From the NCBI GenBank assembly GCA_043760555.1, contig JAYUOW010000081.1, forward strand, positions 1 through 16,989: a stretch of 16,989 nucleotides of DNA, given 5' to 3'. Below are positions 1 to 8,134 of the stretch, one piece after another. A program made the translations under genes and the position numbers. Below the pieces are notes generated by a model, which ran no database searches, was not told where the DNA came from, and was given only the letters and a program-made list of their open reading frames with translations. The stretch's first letter is position 1, and each line of letters begins with the position of its first letter. Source of the DNA: JANMDR01 sp043760555 (GTDB lineage Bacteria; Pseudomonadota; Gammaproteobacteria; Burkholderiales; Usitatibacteraceae).

Positions 1-936
1 CCGTCTAAGCCAAATTGGTTATACGTGGCCACCGCCATCGGCGTGTTCAGCTCTGAGGATGCCGGTGCAACATGGAGCACCACCAGTGATGCGCCATCCA
101 ACGTGCGGGTGCGGCAATTGTTTTGGTACGATGCTTCTACACTGATCGCGGCAAGCTACGGGCGCGGCATGTTTAAAGCCAATGTTGGCGCTGCAGCAGG
201 GCCTGCTAACTACCAAGATTTATGGTGGGCAGGCGAGGGGGAGTCTGGCTGGGGCATGTCGGTTGCACAGCGCGGCAATGTGCAGTTTAACGTGCTTTAT
301 GTGTATGACGCAGCGGGCGAACCACAGTGGATTGTAATGCCGGGCGGCACGTGGAACCCGACATTTACCACCTATACCGGCAAGTTATATCTCACCAAAA
401 GCGCGCCATTCAGCAGCTACGACAATATCGCTAAGCCCGACGAAGTCACCGAAGTAGGCAGTGCGGCCATCACCTACACCAGCGCCTCTACCGCACAATT
501 GCAATATGTAATTAACGGAATATCGGGGCAAAAAAATATCTCGCGCCAAGCCTTCGGCCCAGTCGACAACACACCCGGCTTAAACGTGGGCGATTTATGG
601 TGGGGTGGGGAAGCGACGCAAAACGGTTGGGGCTTAAACATTAGCCAGCAATATCGCACCCTGTTTTCGGTGTGGTACACCTACAACCAAGAGCGCAAAC
701 CCATTTGGTATGTGATGCCGGGCGGCACGTGGTCGGGCAATAGTTACACGGGTGCCTTGTATAGCTTTAAAAATTCCGCCTGGTTGGGCGTGCCGTTTAA
801 CCCGGCGTTGCGCCAGCTAAAAGCTGAAGGCACGTTGAAGTTTGATTTCGCTAACGCCAATGCCGCGTCGGTAACTTACAACATTGAAGGCGTGGTGCAA
901 TCGAAATCGCTAACTCGTCAATTTGGAAACCCTTAA
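1..936 (+). CDS. C-terminal part of a secreted BNR/beta-propeller protein with two Trp-rich repeats (5' end outside window)
   Basis: The frame is open to the first base of the window, so this is a 3' fragment; the GTG at 25 is only an internal valine codon. The first 60 or so residues read like the last blades of a BNR/sortilin-type propeller, with a 'GVFSSEDAGATW' Asp-box-like motif and 'SYGRGMFK'. Two copies of a module of about 110 residues follow, starting at nt 217 and nt 592. Each opens with DLWW-G-GE, then GWG and a Q-rich strand, then Y-YD/N and 'MPGGTW'. Proteins with these parts are usually secreted or surface-attached; the substrate cannot be told. The same module occurs in the protein at 14395-15237. 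The stop lies 6 nt before the HIT gene, so the two may be co-transcribed. Partial gene certain, beta-propeller assignment moderate. Confidence 0.75.
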   Translation, partial: PSKPNWLYVATAIGVFSSEDAGATWSTTSDAPSNVRVRQLFWYDASTLIAASYGRGMFKANVGAAAGPANYQDLWWAGEGESGWGMSVAQRGNVQFNVLYVYDAAGEPQWIVMPGGTWNPTFTTYTGKLYLTKSAPFSSYDNIAKPDEVTEVGSAAITYTSASTAQLQYVINGISGQKNISRQAFGPVDNTPGLNVGDLWWGGEATQNGWGLNISQQYRTLFSVWYTYNQERKPIWYVMPGGTWSGNSYTGALYSFKNSAWLGVPFNPALRQLKAEGTLKFDFANANAASVTYNIEGVVQSKSLTRQFGNP

Positions 937-942
937 GCCAAA

Positions 943-1395
943 ATGAGCCAAAAAACAGGATGCGAATTATGCGACACCGCAGGCGGCATATTGCTACGCG
1001 AAACATCTGAGTTTAGAATTGTGCTGGTGGAAGGTGCTGAAGCCAAGGACTATCCCGGGTTTTGCCGCGTGATTTGGAATACGCACGTAAAGGAAATGAC
1101 GGATTTGTTGCCAAGCCAGCAAATACGGCTGTTTTCAGCTGTTTTGGCGGTTGAAAAACTGCTACGCGACATATTCCAACCGCATAAAATAAACTTAGCC
1201 AGTTTAGGCAATATGACGCCACATGTGCACTGGCATATTATTCCGCGCTACACCACTGATGCCACGTTTCCAAAGCCAATTTGGGCGCAGCCAACGCCGC
1301 AGAGGCATGTCGCCATGTCACAATCTGACTACAGCGAAAAAACAAGGTTGTTACAAAAGGGCGTTTTGGCGCTACACTTTGACTTAGAATCGTAA
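943..1395 (+). CDS. HIT family (histidine triad) nucleotide hydrolase
   Basis: A 150-residue protein with the histidine triad HVHWH at residues 94-98, followed by IIPR. The central His of the triad is the nucleophile in this superfamily, which splits nucleoside phosphoramidates or dinucleoside polyphosphates such as Ap4A. The N-terminus carries CELC (residues 7-10), the kind of Cys pair that some HIT proteins use for zinc. 'NLASLGNMTPHVHWHIIPR' is the typical strand-loop-strand of the fold. The length is normal for a cytosolic single-domain HIT protein. It starts 6 nt after the preceding stop codon with only a weak ribosome site, so it may depend on upstream transcription or translation. Family is firm; the exact substrate is not known. 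Confidence 0.9.
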   Translation: MSQKTGCELCDTAGGILLRETSEFRIVLVEGAEAKDYPGFCRVIWNTHVKEMTDLLPSQQIRLFSAVLAVEKLLRDIFQPHKINLASLGNMTPHVHWHIIPRYTTDATFPKPIWAQPTPQRHVAMSQSDYSEKTRLLQKGVLALHFDLES

Positions 1396-1476
1396 CGATG
1401 CAGTTAGCGTTGCATTTCATTGCCTTCAACCGTACACAACAGCCAACAAAAACAACCTAATTCAGGCCAAAAAAGT

Positions 1477-3051
1477 ATGTTCTTCTCAGATAGTACTACC
1501 TGCAGAGAATGGCTAAAAACCATTCCCCTCACCAACGTAGCGCAAGCCCAAACGGCTGTGCTGGATGCCATTCGCTACATGAATCGCATCGAAATGTTGC
1601 CGATTGAGCGGCTGAGCTGCTTAGAAATGTTGCGCGATAAGGTGGCGTTTTTGCTCACCGAGCAGCGGTTTCGCTACATCGCAAAATCTATTCCGCTCAC
1701 TACCGCTGATAACAATGCGTGGAAAATTTCTACCTCCCTTACCGAAGAAATGGAAGCAGGTTATCGCCGCTGTAGCGCTGACGCCATCACGTCCACCGAT
1801 GCGCTGTTTCCCCATGCTGCACTGATTATTCAACGCTGCATTCGCTACATCGGCTTGCAAATGTTGATGAGCAGTTTTTTATATCGGCGCTTTGATCCCA
1901 GCCTGTGGCAGCGCCTGCATGCGCAGTGGCAAGACGCGGAAAATCGTGACATCCACTTAGCGCGTGTGCGCGACACTGTTGGCGTGGCCGACGGTAACTC
2001 TAGCGTAACCCAAGCCTATAGCGCCGTGGTGCTTGGACAGGCCGCCAATGTGTATGAGCTCACGCCGCGCCAAATTGAGTTTGTAGACGCGATTATGAAG
2101 CGCTTTGGGCATAAGGTAACGATTGATCGAGCAGCACCCGCAAACCCAAATGGCTTGCACCATATTGTTGATTTAAGCGCCGCTCACGGGGCAGAGTTTG
2201 CCGGACTGTTTGAAGACAATCCGCATATTCGCCACCTAAATATCGAAGACTTATCGCGCTCATTGCGCCGTCGCATTCGCAAACTAGGCGAGGGCGTTGA
2301 CCTTGCCAGCCTAGATTTACCGACCGATATTTCGGCAGGTGAAGCGCAAGCGCAGCTAATCCGCTTAAATAAATTCTGGTGCGAAGGCGAAGCGCAGCGC
2401 ACGATTCCAATTGTGCCAGATGAAGAAGCTGCTGAAGTTTGTTTTGGCCTAGGCGACACGCATTTTTTGCTTACCGGCCAAGTGTTTGAGCAGCCAAATA
2501 AACCGCAAGAGATGACGCGGCAGCAAATGAACGATCTGGTGATGTTCGGCAAAATCTCCAATACGTCCCAGCGCATGAAGGCGATGGATGTGACGATTTC
2601 CCGCGAAACATGGGGCATTATCGACGAAGGTAAAGCTACCCTGCGCCTGCTACGTGCCGCTAATTCTGCACACGGTTTAATGATGGGGCGTATTTTGGGT
2701 GTAAAAATTGATAAGCGCGGCAGCTATTATTTAGGAGCCGTGCGCGAGCTGATACAAGAGTTAGATGGCTCGATTTTTGTCGGCGTAGGCATGTTGCCCG
2801 GCAAGCCCGACCCGATTTCAGCGCGCCCCGCAGACGGTAAAGGAAAGCCTGGCAATCCTTATACGCAGGCGTTCCGTATGCCCTCGCTAGATGTTTTGAA
2901 AATTTCTGAATCCCTTATTGTGCCAAGCGGTATGGCGCAAATTGGCAAGGGTATTGAGATTTTGCACCCGACAGTGGGCGTGGCAAAAATTGTCACCGTG
3001 ACGGAGTTTTTAGAGCGTGGTGCGGACTACGATCGGATATTGTTTCAATAA
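1477..3051 (+). CDS. Large conserved-looking protein of unknown function, possible PilZ-like C-terminal barrel
   Basis: I do not recognise this gene. I chose the ATG at 1477 (524 aa); an in-frame TTG at 1420 would add 19 low-complexity residues (Gln/Asn/Ser-rich) and has no ribosome site. The first 320 or so residues look mainly helical, with many Leu, Arg and Gln and no membrane segment or signal peptide, so the protein is probably cytosolic. From about residue 379 ('WGIIDEGKATLRLLR') to the end the pattern becomes beta-rich, with 'MGRILGVKI', 'YLGAVREL' and 'IFVGVGMLPGKP'. That order resembles proteins ending in a PilZ-like c-di-GMP-binding barrel, but I see no clear RxxxR plus D/NxSxxG pair, so this is a weak guess. 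It lies 81 nt after the HIT gene and ends at a 35-nt palindrome facing gshB. Codon use matches the neighbouring core genes. Confidence 0.8.
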   Translation: MFFSDSTTCREWLKTIPLTNVAQAQTAVLDAIRYMNRIEMLPIERLSCLEMLRDKVAFLLTEQRFRYIAKSIPLTTADNNAWKISTSLTEEMEAGYRRCSADAITSTDALFPHAALIIQRCIRYIGLQMLMSSFLYRRFDPSLWQRLHAQWQDAENRDIHLARVRDTVGVADGNSSVTQAYSAVVLGQAANVYELTPRQIEFVDAIMKRFGHKVTIDRAAPANPNGLHHIVDLSAAHGAEFAGLFEDNPHIRHLNIEDLSRSLRRRIRKLGEGVDLASLDLPTDISAGEAQAQLIRLNKFWCEGEAQRTIPIVPDEEAAEVCFGLGDTHFLLTGQVFEQPNKPQEMTRQQMNDLVMFGKISNTSQRMKAMDVTISRETWGIIDEGKATLRLLRAANSAHGLMMGRILGVKIDKRGSYYLGAVRELIQELDGSIFVGVGMLPGKPDPISARPADGKGKPGNPYTQAFRMPSLDVLKISESLIVPSGMAQIGKGIEILHPTVGVAKIVTVTEFLERGADYDRILFQ

Positions 3052-3077
3052 TATTGATTATATTTATCGAAACATAT

Positions 3078-3112
3078 GGCTGTAGATGCCCTATTATAGG
3101 GCGTCTCCAGCC
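3078..3112. repeat. 35-nt imperfect palindrome, copy 1 (likely bidirectional terminator)
   Basis: Two 17-nt arms around a single central base match at 15 of 17 positions, and one of the two mismatches can form a G-U pair. The core is GCCCTATTATAGGGC. It fills the gap between the convergent ends of the gene at 1477-3051 and gshB (stop at 3121), the classic place for a two-way terminator, and a T-rich stretch follows on the right. It belongs to a family of five copies in this window. Confidence 0.85.
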
Positions 3113-3120
3113 ATTTTAAT

Positions 3121-4053
3121 TTATGCGCCCAACGCGTCCATCACCGCTGCAGCCGCGTTGTAACCCGTTTGGTTAAATATTTCGACCATGCACGTGGGTG
3201 AGGTTACATTCACTTCCGTCAAACAATCGCCGATCACATCCAAGCCCACTAGCAGCAGGCCATCGGCCACCAATTGCGGGCCTAACGCTTCGGCTATTTC
3301 GCGGTCGCGGGGGCTCAAGGGTTGTGCCACACCTTTGCCACCCGCAGCTAAATTGCCACGCGTTTCACCGGCCTTTGGGATGCGCGCGAGCACGAAGGGC
3401 GCGGGTTTTCCGTTGATGACTAACACACGTTTATCACCCTGCGTGATGGCGGGAATGTAGCGCTGCGCCATCACGGTTTCGGTACCCATCACCGTTTGCA
3501 CTTCCACGATGGCATTGCGATTTGGGTCGTCCGCCCGCACTCTAAAAATGGAGGTGCCGCCCATGCCATCGAGCTTTTTTAAAATTACGTCTTGGTGCAA
3601 ATCAATGAAGCCATGTACACGCTGCATGTCGGCGGTTACCATTGTGGGAGACGTAAATTGCGCAAACTTGGTAATGGCAAATTTTTCGTTGTAGTCGCGC
3701 AGCGATCTGGCACGGTTGTATACCTTGGCACCTTGGGCTTGAGCGGCTTCAAGCAACAAGGTGGAGTAAAAGTATTCCATATTGAAAGGTGGGTCTTTGC
3801 GCATTAAAATCGCATCAAACTCAGTCAACGCACGCTCTTTTTGCTCGACTATTTTTACCCAATTAGCGTTATCGTCAGATACGCTAATTTCGGTCGCCAA
3901 CGTAGTGACCAATTGGCCCGAGAGCGCCATATTACGGGGCTCCCAGACAAATAGCTGATGCCCGCGTGAAGCTGCTTCGCGCATCATAAACACGCTGGAA
4001 TCTTTGTAAGGTTTTAGGCTATCGAGCGGATCAATGATGAAGGCAATTTTCAT
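3121..4053 (-). CDS. gshB: Glutathione synthetase
   Basis: A 310-residue ATP-grasp ligase that joins glycine to gamma-glutamylcysteine to make glutathione in the cytosol. Visible family motifs are MRKDPPFNMEY (residues 84-94), the ATP-loop region VILKKLDGMGGTSIF (156-170), GDKRVLVINGKP (206-217), RGNLAAGGKG (232-241) and GLDVIGDCLTEVN (270-282), which holds the metal-binding Glu and Asn. Length and N-terminus (MKIAFIIDPL) match the family. The ATG lies 10 nt after the gshA stop, and an AGGA ribosome site overlaps that stop codon, so gshA and gshB form a tightly coupled operon. Its 3' end abuts the palindrome at 3078-3112. Assignment is firm. Confidence 0.97.
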   Translation of the reverse strand: MKIAFIIDPLDSLKPYKDSSVFMMREAASRGHQLFVWEPRNMALSGQLVTTLATEISVSDDNANWVKIVEQKERALTEFDAILMRKDPPFNMEYFYSTLLLEAAQAQGAKVYNRARSLRDYNEKFAITKFAQFTSPTMVTADMQRVHGFIDLHQDVILKKLDGMGGTSIFRVRADDPNRNAIVEVQTVMGTETVMAQRYIPAITQGDKRVLVINGKPAPFVLARIPKAGETRGNLAAGGKGVAQPLSPRDREIAEALGPQLVADGLLLVGLDVIGDCLTEVNVTSPTCMVEIFNQTGYNAAAAVMDALGA

Positions 4054-4063
4054 GATGCGTTTC

Positions 4064-5347
4064 CTATAAAACCACGGATTTTTTTAGTGCCGATAATTCG
4101 TGCGACGCTGCTAACATCGCCAATCTTGCCACCACGCCGTAAGTGTAAAAACGATTAGGCGGGGCATCGGGCGCGCCTTGGCAGTCCGGCGTTTGGCAAT
4201 TGGTTTCAAACGCCAAGGGCACAAAACTCATGCCGCGTGAGTTTAAGTTTTCATCAATACCGCGATCGGTATTGCAGCGATAAAACCCGCCCACTACAAA
4301 CTGATCCATCATATACACCACAGGTTCAGCCGTCATGCCGTTGACGTTTTCAAACGTATACACGCCTTCTTGAATAATCACCTCTGATACTTCGAGGCCT
4401 TCTTTTACCACGGCCATTTTGTTGCGTTCTTTGCGATTAAGCCCACGCACATCGTCCGCACTGCGCGCCGTCAATACACCCATGCCGTAGGTGCCTGCAT
4501 CGGCTTTTACAATCACAAAGGGCTTGTCTTTAATACCGTATTCTTTGTACTTTACGTTCATCTCATTTAGCACAGCATCCACGTTAGCGGCCAAACATTC
4601 TTCGCCCTCACTGGCTGAAAAATTCACCTTGCCGCACTGGCTAAATATCGGGTTTATAAGCCACGGGTCAATGCCGATAATTTTGCTAAACGCTTCCGCT
4701 ACGCCGTCGTAGGCGTGAAAGTGCAGGGTTTTACGGCGATTAGTCCAGCCTGAATATAACGGTGGCACCACAGGCTGCGATAAGCCCTGCAAAATAGCGG
4801 GTACACCAGCCGATAAATCATTGTTGAGCAATACAGCACACGGGTCAAATCCGGCAACACTGAGCTTATCGCCATTGCGAATCACGGGTTCAAGCGTTAG
4901 CGATTCACCATTGGGTAAATCAAGCTTGGTAGGCACGGTAATTTCTGGCAACAGGCTACCCACGCGCACTTCCAGCCCAGCGTGGGTCAAAATTTTAACT
5001 AGCGCCGCCACGTTAGCGAGATAAAATAAATTGCGGGTGTGATTCTCCGGTATCAATAAAAATCGCTGCTTATCCGGACACACGCGCTGCACTGCGCTCA
5101 TGGCTGCCTGCACGCACAGGGGCATGAAGTCGGGGTTTAAATTATTGAAGCCGCCGGGGAATAAATTGGTATCAACGGGCGCCAATTTAAAGCCCGCGTT
5201 GCGCAGGTCAACGGAGGAATAAAACGGCGGCGTGTGAATCGGCCATTGGGTACGAAACCAGGTTTCGATGGCGGGCATGCTATCCAAAATTTTCTTTTCC
5301 AGCTCCATCAAAGGGCCGGTGAGCGACGTGGTGAGGTGAGGAACCAT
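4064..5347 (-). CDS. gshA: Glutamate-cysteine ligase, Acidithiobacillus/proteobacterial type
   Basis: First step of glutathione synthesis: ATP-dependent joining of glutamate and cysteine. The 427-residue protein is of the gshA type first known from Acidithiobacillus ferrooxidans and common in betaproteobacteria, not the E. coli type. Visible features are SSVDLRNAGFKLAPVDTNLF (residues 44-63) followed by PGGFNNL, and the nucleotide-site-like VIVKADAGTYGMGV (278-291). The gene directly precedes gshB with 10 nt between them. The start at 5347 has a poor ribosome site; a second Met (residue 14, MELEKK) is possible, though the conserved part begins after both. About 157 nt separate it from the divergent ybiT gene, so both promoters must lie there. 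Assignment is firm, start less so. Confidence 0.95.
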   Translation of the reverse strand: MVPHLTTSLTGPLMELEKKILDSMPAIETWFRTQWPIHTPPFYSSVDLRNAGFKLAPVDTNLFPGGFNNLNPDFMPLCVQAAMSAVQRVCPDKQRFLLIPENHTRNLFYLANVAALVKILTHAGLEVRVGSLLPEITVPTKLDLPNGESLTLEPVIRNGDKLSVAGFDPCAVLLNNDLSAGVPAILQGLSQPVVPPLYSGWTNRRKTLHFHAYDGVAEAFSKIIGIDPWLINPIFSQCGKVNFSASEGEECLAANVDAVLNEMNVKYKEYGIKDKPFVIVKADAGTYGMGVLTARSADDVRGLNRKERNKMAVVKEGLEVSEVIIQEGVYTFENVNGMTAEPVVYMMDQFVVGGFYRCNTDRGIDENLNSRGMSFVPLAFETNCQTPDCQGAPDAPPNRFYTYGVVARLAMLAASHELSALKKSVVL

Positions 5348-5467
5348 GAATTTAGCTTTATTTGATAGGTGGAGACACTAAATGCGGTGCTTTTTGCGCA
5401 TTACAAGCTGCACTTAAGACCGTAATAATGATGACAGGTTTTTAAGGCCTCTTACTCCACGCCCGAA

Positions 5468-5476
5468 TGCTACAAT
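5468..5476 (+). promoter_or_regulatory. Possible extended -10 promoter for ybiT
   Basis: TGCTACAAT is an extended -10 type element (TGn followed by TACAAT, one base off TATAAT). It lies 28 nt before the ybiT ATG at 5505, which would give a leader of about 20 nt. No good -35 box sits 17 nt upstream, which fits an extended -10 promoter. An AGGG ribosome site is at 5492-5495. Read by eye only. Confidence 0.4.
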
Positions 5477-5504
5477 TCGCGCAGTTAATTTAGGGTTTGA
5501 TAAA

Positions 5505-7127
5505 ATGATCGTCACCAGCAATATCACTATGCAATTTGGCGCAAAGCCGCTATTCGAAAACGTCAATGCCAAGTTTGGCGACGGCAATCGCTACGGCCTC
5601 ATCGGTGCGAACGGCTGCGGCAAATCTACTTTCATGAAAATCCTCAGCGGCGAGCTGGCACAAAGTTCCGGCGAAGTGGCCATCGACAAACATGAACGCG
5701 TGGGCAACTTGAGCCAAGATCAGTTCGCGTTTGAACATTTACGCGTGCTCGACGTGGTGATGATGGGGCACCGTGAATTATGGGCGGCATTGAGCGAGCG
5801 CGATGCCATTTACGCGAACTTGGAAGCCTCAGAAGACGATTACATGCGTGCGGCAGACTTGGAAGCCAAAGTGGCCGAATATGACGGCTATTCGGCCGCA
5901 GCACGCGCCGGAGAGCTATTGGGCGGCGTAGGCATAGCGCAAGCGCAACACGAAGGCTTAATGAGCGAGATAGCACCCGGCTTTAAGCTGCGCGTATTGT
6001 TAGCGCAAGCGCTGTTTTCAAACCCTGATATTTTGTTGCTTGACGAGCCTACCAATAACTTAGACATCAACACCATTCGTTGGCTTGAAAATATCCTCGA
6101 TTCGCGCCAAAGCACGATGATTATCATTAGCCACGATCGCCACTTTTTAAACCAAGTGTGTACCCACATGGCCGACCTTGATTACGGCAAGCTGCAAGTA
6201 TTCCCCGGTAATTACGACGAATACATGATGGCGGCGATGCAGGCCAAAGAACAAGCCAATGCCTCAAACGCCAGAGCTAAAGATAGAATCTCGGATTTGC
6301 AAGACTTCGTGCGGCGCTTTTCGGCTAACAAATCCAAAGCCCGCCAAGCGACATCGCGCGTGAAACAAGTGGCAAAATTGAAGTCAGAAATGATCGAAGT
6401 TAAACCATCATCGCGCCAATACCCGTTTATTCGCTTTGATTTCGACGAAAAAGAAAAACTACATCGGCTCGCGGTGGAAGTTGAAAAGTTATCTATGCAA
6501 TTCGCGGGACAAGCCAAGCCGCTATTTTCAAACATTAATTTGATGGTAGAAGCGGGCGAAAAAATCGCCATCATCGGCCCCAACGGCGTCGGCAAAACCA
6601 CGCTGCTACGGCTGTTAGCGGGCGAGTTAGCCCCAACATACGGCAAAATTAAATGGGCCGAAAAAGCCAACCTAGGCTACTTCGCCCAAGACCACGCCGC
6701 CCAGTTTGCCGAGCCCTTGACGCTCTTCGATTGGCTAAGCCAATACCGCCCAACGGGTGATGACGCCATCGACGACCAAGCCGTGCGCGGTATTTTAGGT
6801 CGTCTGCTATTCAACGCCGACGACATCCGAAAAGCCGCCACGGTAATATCCGGCGGCGAAGAAGGCCGCATGTTATTTGGCAAACTCATGCTAGAACACC
6901 CGAACGTGTTGCTAATGGATGAGCCCACCAACCACATGGACATGGAATCCATCGAGTCGCTAAACACCGCGCTAGAAAAATACAAAGGCACGCTAATTTT
7001 TGTATCGCATGATAGAGAGTTTGTATCCAGCTTAGCGACACGAATAATCGAGATGACGCCGACAGGGGTCAATGATTATCATGGAACGTACGAGGAATAT
7101 TTGGCTACGCAGGGGATTGAAGCTTAG
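5505..7127 (+). CDS. ybiT: ABC-F family ATPase, YbiT type
   Basis: A 540-residue soluble protein with two ABC ATPase domains and no membrane segments, as in ABC-F proteins that act on the ribosome in translation. Domain 1 has Walker A GANGCGKS (residues 34-41) and Walker B LLLDEPTNNLD (from about 177). Domain 2 has Walker A GPNGVGKT (358-365), signature ISGGEEGR (448-455) and Walker B LLMDEPTNHMD (from about 469). In domain 1 the usual LSGG signature is replaced by 'EIAPGFKLRVLLA'; as I recall, E. coli YbiT has the same change, and long stretches such as 'SHDRHFLN' and 'RFSANKSKARQATSR' also match that subfamily. The linker between domains is rich in Lys and Arg. The gene is probably monocistronic, ending 10 nt before a 35-nt palindrome. 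Confidence 0.95.
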   Translation: MIVTSNITMQFGAKPLFENVNAKFGDGNRYGLIGANGCGKSTFMKILSGELAQSSGEVAIDKHERVGNLSQDQFAFEHLRVLDVVMMGHRELWAALSERDAIYANLEASEDDYMRAADLEAKVAEYDGYSAAARAGELLGGVGIAQAQHEGLMSEIAPGFKLRVLLAQALFSNPDILLLDEPTNNLDINTIRWLENILDSRQSTMIIISHDRHFLNQVCTHMADLDYGKLQVFPGNYDEYMMAAMQAKEQANASNARAKDRISDLQDFVRRFSANKSKARQATSRVKQVAKLKSEMIEVKPSSRQYPFIRFDFDEKEKLHRLAVEVEKLSMQFAGQAKPLFSNINLMVEAGEKIAIIGPNGVGKTTLLRLLAGELAPTYGKIKWAEKANLGYFAQDHAAQFAEPLTLFDWLSQYRPTGDDAIDDQAVRGILGRLLFNADDIRKAATVISGGEEGRMLFGKLMLEHPNVLLMDEPTNHMDMESIESLNTALEKYKGTLIFVSHDREFVSSLATRIIEMTPTGVNDYHGTYEEYLATQGIEA

Positions 7128-7137
7128 AGGTTTTAGC

Positions 7138-7172
7138 GCCTGAAGACGCCCTATAATAGGGTTTCTTCAGGC
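7138..7172. repeat. 35-nt imperfect palindrome, copy 2
   Basis: This copy starts 10 nt after the ybiT stop. Arms of 17 nt around one central base match at 15 of 17 positions, opening with GCCTGAAGA and closing with TCTTCAGGC, core GCCCTATAATAGGGT. Only a weak T-rich run follows. Its place suggests it ends the ybiT transcript. It is the most regular copy of the family. Confidence 0.85.
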
Positions 7173-7236
7173 ACTAGTTATTCTTAGTACGTCGAAAAAT
7201 TAGATCGGATTTGCGACCGTGTCATGCAAAGCACAT

Positions 7237-7240
7237 AGGA
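7237..7240 (+). promoter_or_regulatory. Ribosome binding site that sets the start of the HipA-like kinase
   Basis: AGGA lies 6 nt before the ATG at 7247. The longer reading from a TTG at 7211 has no such site, so the ATG is preferred. Confidence 0.7.
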
Positions 7241-7246
7241 CTAAAC

Positions 7247-8134
7247 ATGCCCGAGCTATTTCCAATTATCGACATACCGCAAGACGCCCGCGAGGATAGC
7301 GAACAACTCGGCAGCAAACCCAAGTTTTGGGTTTCGCGCGCGGATGGGCGATGGTTATTCAAAGAAGCGCGGCCAAATACGGGTGAGGATTGGTCAGAGA
7401 AAGTGGCTGCAGAGCTGGCCAGACTATTACACGTTAATGCTGCAACGGTCGAGCTCGCCACCTACTGCGGGCGTCACGGTTGCATTTCAAAAAACTTCAT
7501 TGACCGCACTGCTGGCGACGCGTTGATTCATGGCAATGAAGTCATGGCCGCCTACACGGCGGGCTACGACAGAACCAAGAAGCTCAAACAATCTGATCAC
7601 ACTATCGCAAATATCATTGCAGCAATTACAGCGTTATTTACACCTGATTTTGCCGATGATGCGCTAAATCAACTTGCTGAATACATGGTGTTTGACGCGC
7701 TAATTGCAAATACTGACCGCCACCATGAAAACTGGGGATTGCGATACCGTAAGAATTTGGCGCTCACCAGTCCGCTACTAACAATAGCGCCCAGCTTTGA
7801 CCATGCTTCATCTCTTGGCCGCGAACTCAGAGATGAAGCGCGTGATCAATTTTTGCGTGAAGATCAAATAGCAAAATATGTCGGAAAAGGGCGCGGTGGT
7901 GTTTATTGGTCTCAAACAAATTCTAAAGGCGCAAATCCGCTAGAATTGGTGAAACTCGCCGTTGCCGCTGACGAGCGCGATTTTGGCCCTGCGTTGAGGA
8001 AAATTTGCGCCCTCACTGAAGACGCAGCATGGAGCATAATTAACCAGATCCCTTGCGAACGCGCTTCCGATGTCGCCAAGCAATTTGCGCACGCCATGAT
8101 TTGTTTTTCTTTAGCTGAACTCAAAAAACTATGA
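7247..8134 (+). CDS. HipA-like Ser/Thr kinase lacking the HipA N-terminal subdomain (HipT-like)
   Basis: A 295-residue protein with the HipA-type kinase fold. Visible elements are WLFKEA with the likely ATP-binding Lys39, the helix WSEKVAAELARLL with Glu51, the catalytic loop ANTDRHHENWG with Asp157 and Asn162, and the metal-binding SFDHASSLG with Asp185. HipA kinases phosphorylate targets such as glutamyl-tRNA synthetase and stop growth; here the target is unknown. The protein is shorter than HipA (about 440 aa) and begins close to the ATP-binding part, so the N-terminal subdomain is missing, as in HipT of tripartite HipBST systems. Its stop overlaps the next gene by 4 nt (ATGA), which points to coupled translation. 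No HipB-like DNA-binding gene is seen nearby. Kinase fold is well supported; toxin role is inferred. Confidence 0.85.
   Translation: MPELFPIIDIPQDAREDSEQLGSKPKFWVSRADGRWLFKEARPNTGEDWSEKVAAELARLLHVNAATVELATYCGRHGCISKNFIDRTAGDALIHGNEVMAAYTAGYDRTKKLKQSDHTIANIIAAITALFTPDFADDALNQLAEYMVFDALIANTDRHHENWGLRYRKNLALTSPLLTIAPSFDHASSLGRELRDEARDQFLREDQIAKYVGKGRGGVYWSQTNSKGANPLELVKLAVAADERDFGPALRKICALTEDAAWSIINQIPCERASDVAKQFAHAMICFSLAELKKL

Noticed and set aside
5367..5399. Possible sixth copy of the palindrome between gshA and ybiT
   Set aside because: Only GGAGA and CTAAA match and the right arm does not pair; similarity is at chance level.
6212..6670. 152-codon minus-strand open frame inside ybiT
   Set aside because: It is the antisense shadow of a well-supported ABC-F gene, with Ser/Ala-rich sequence and no family resemblance.
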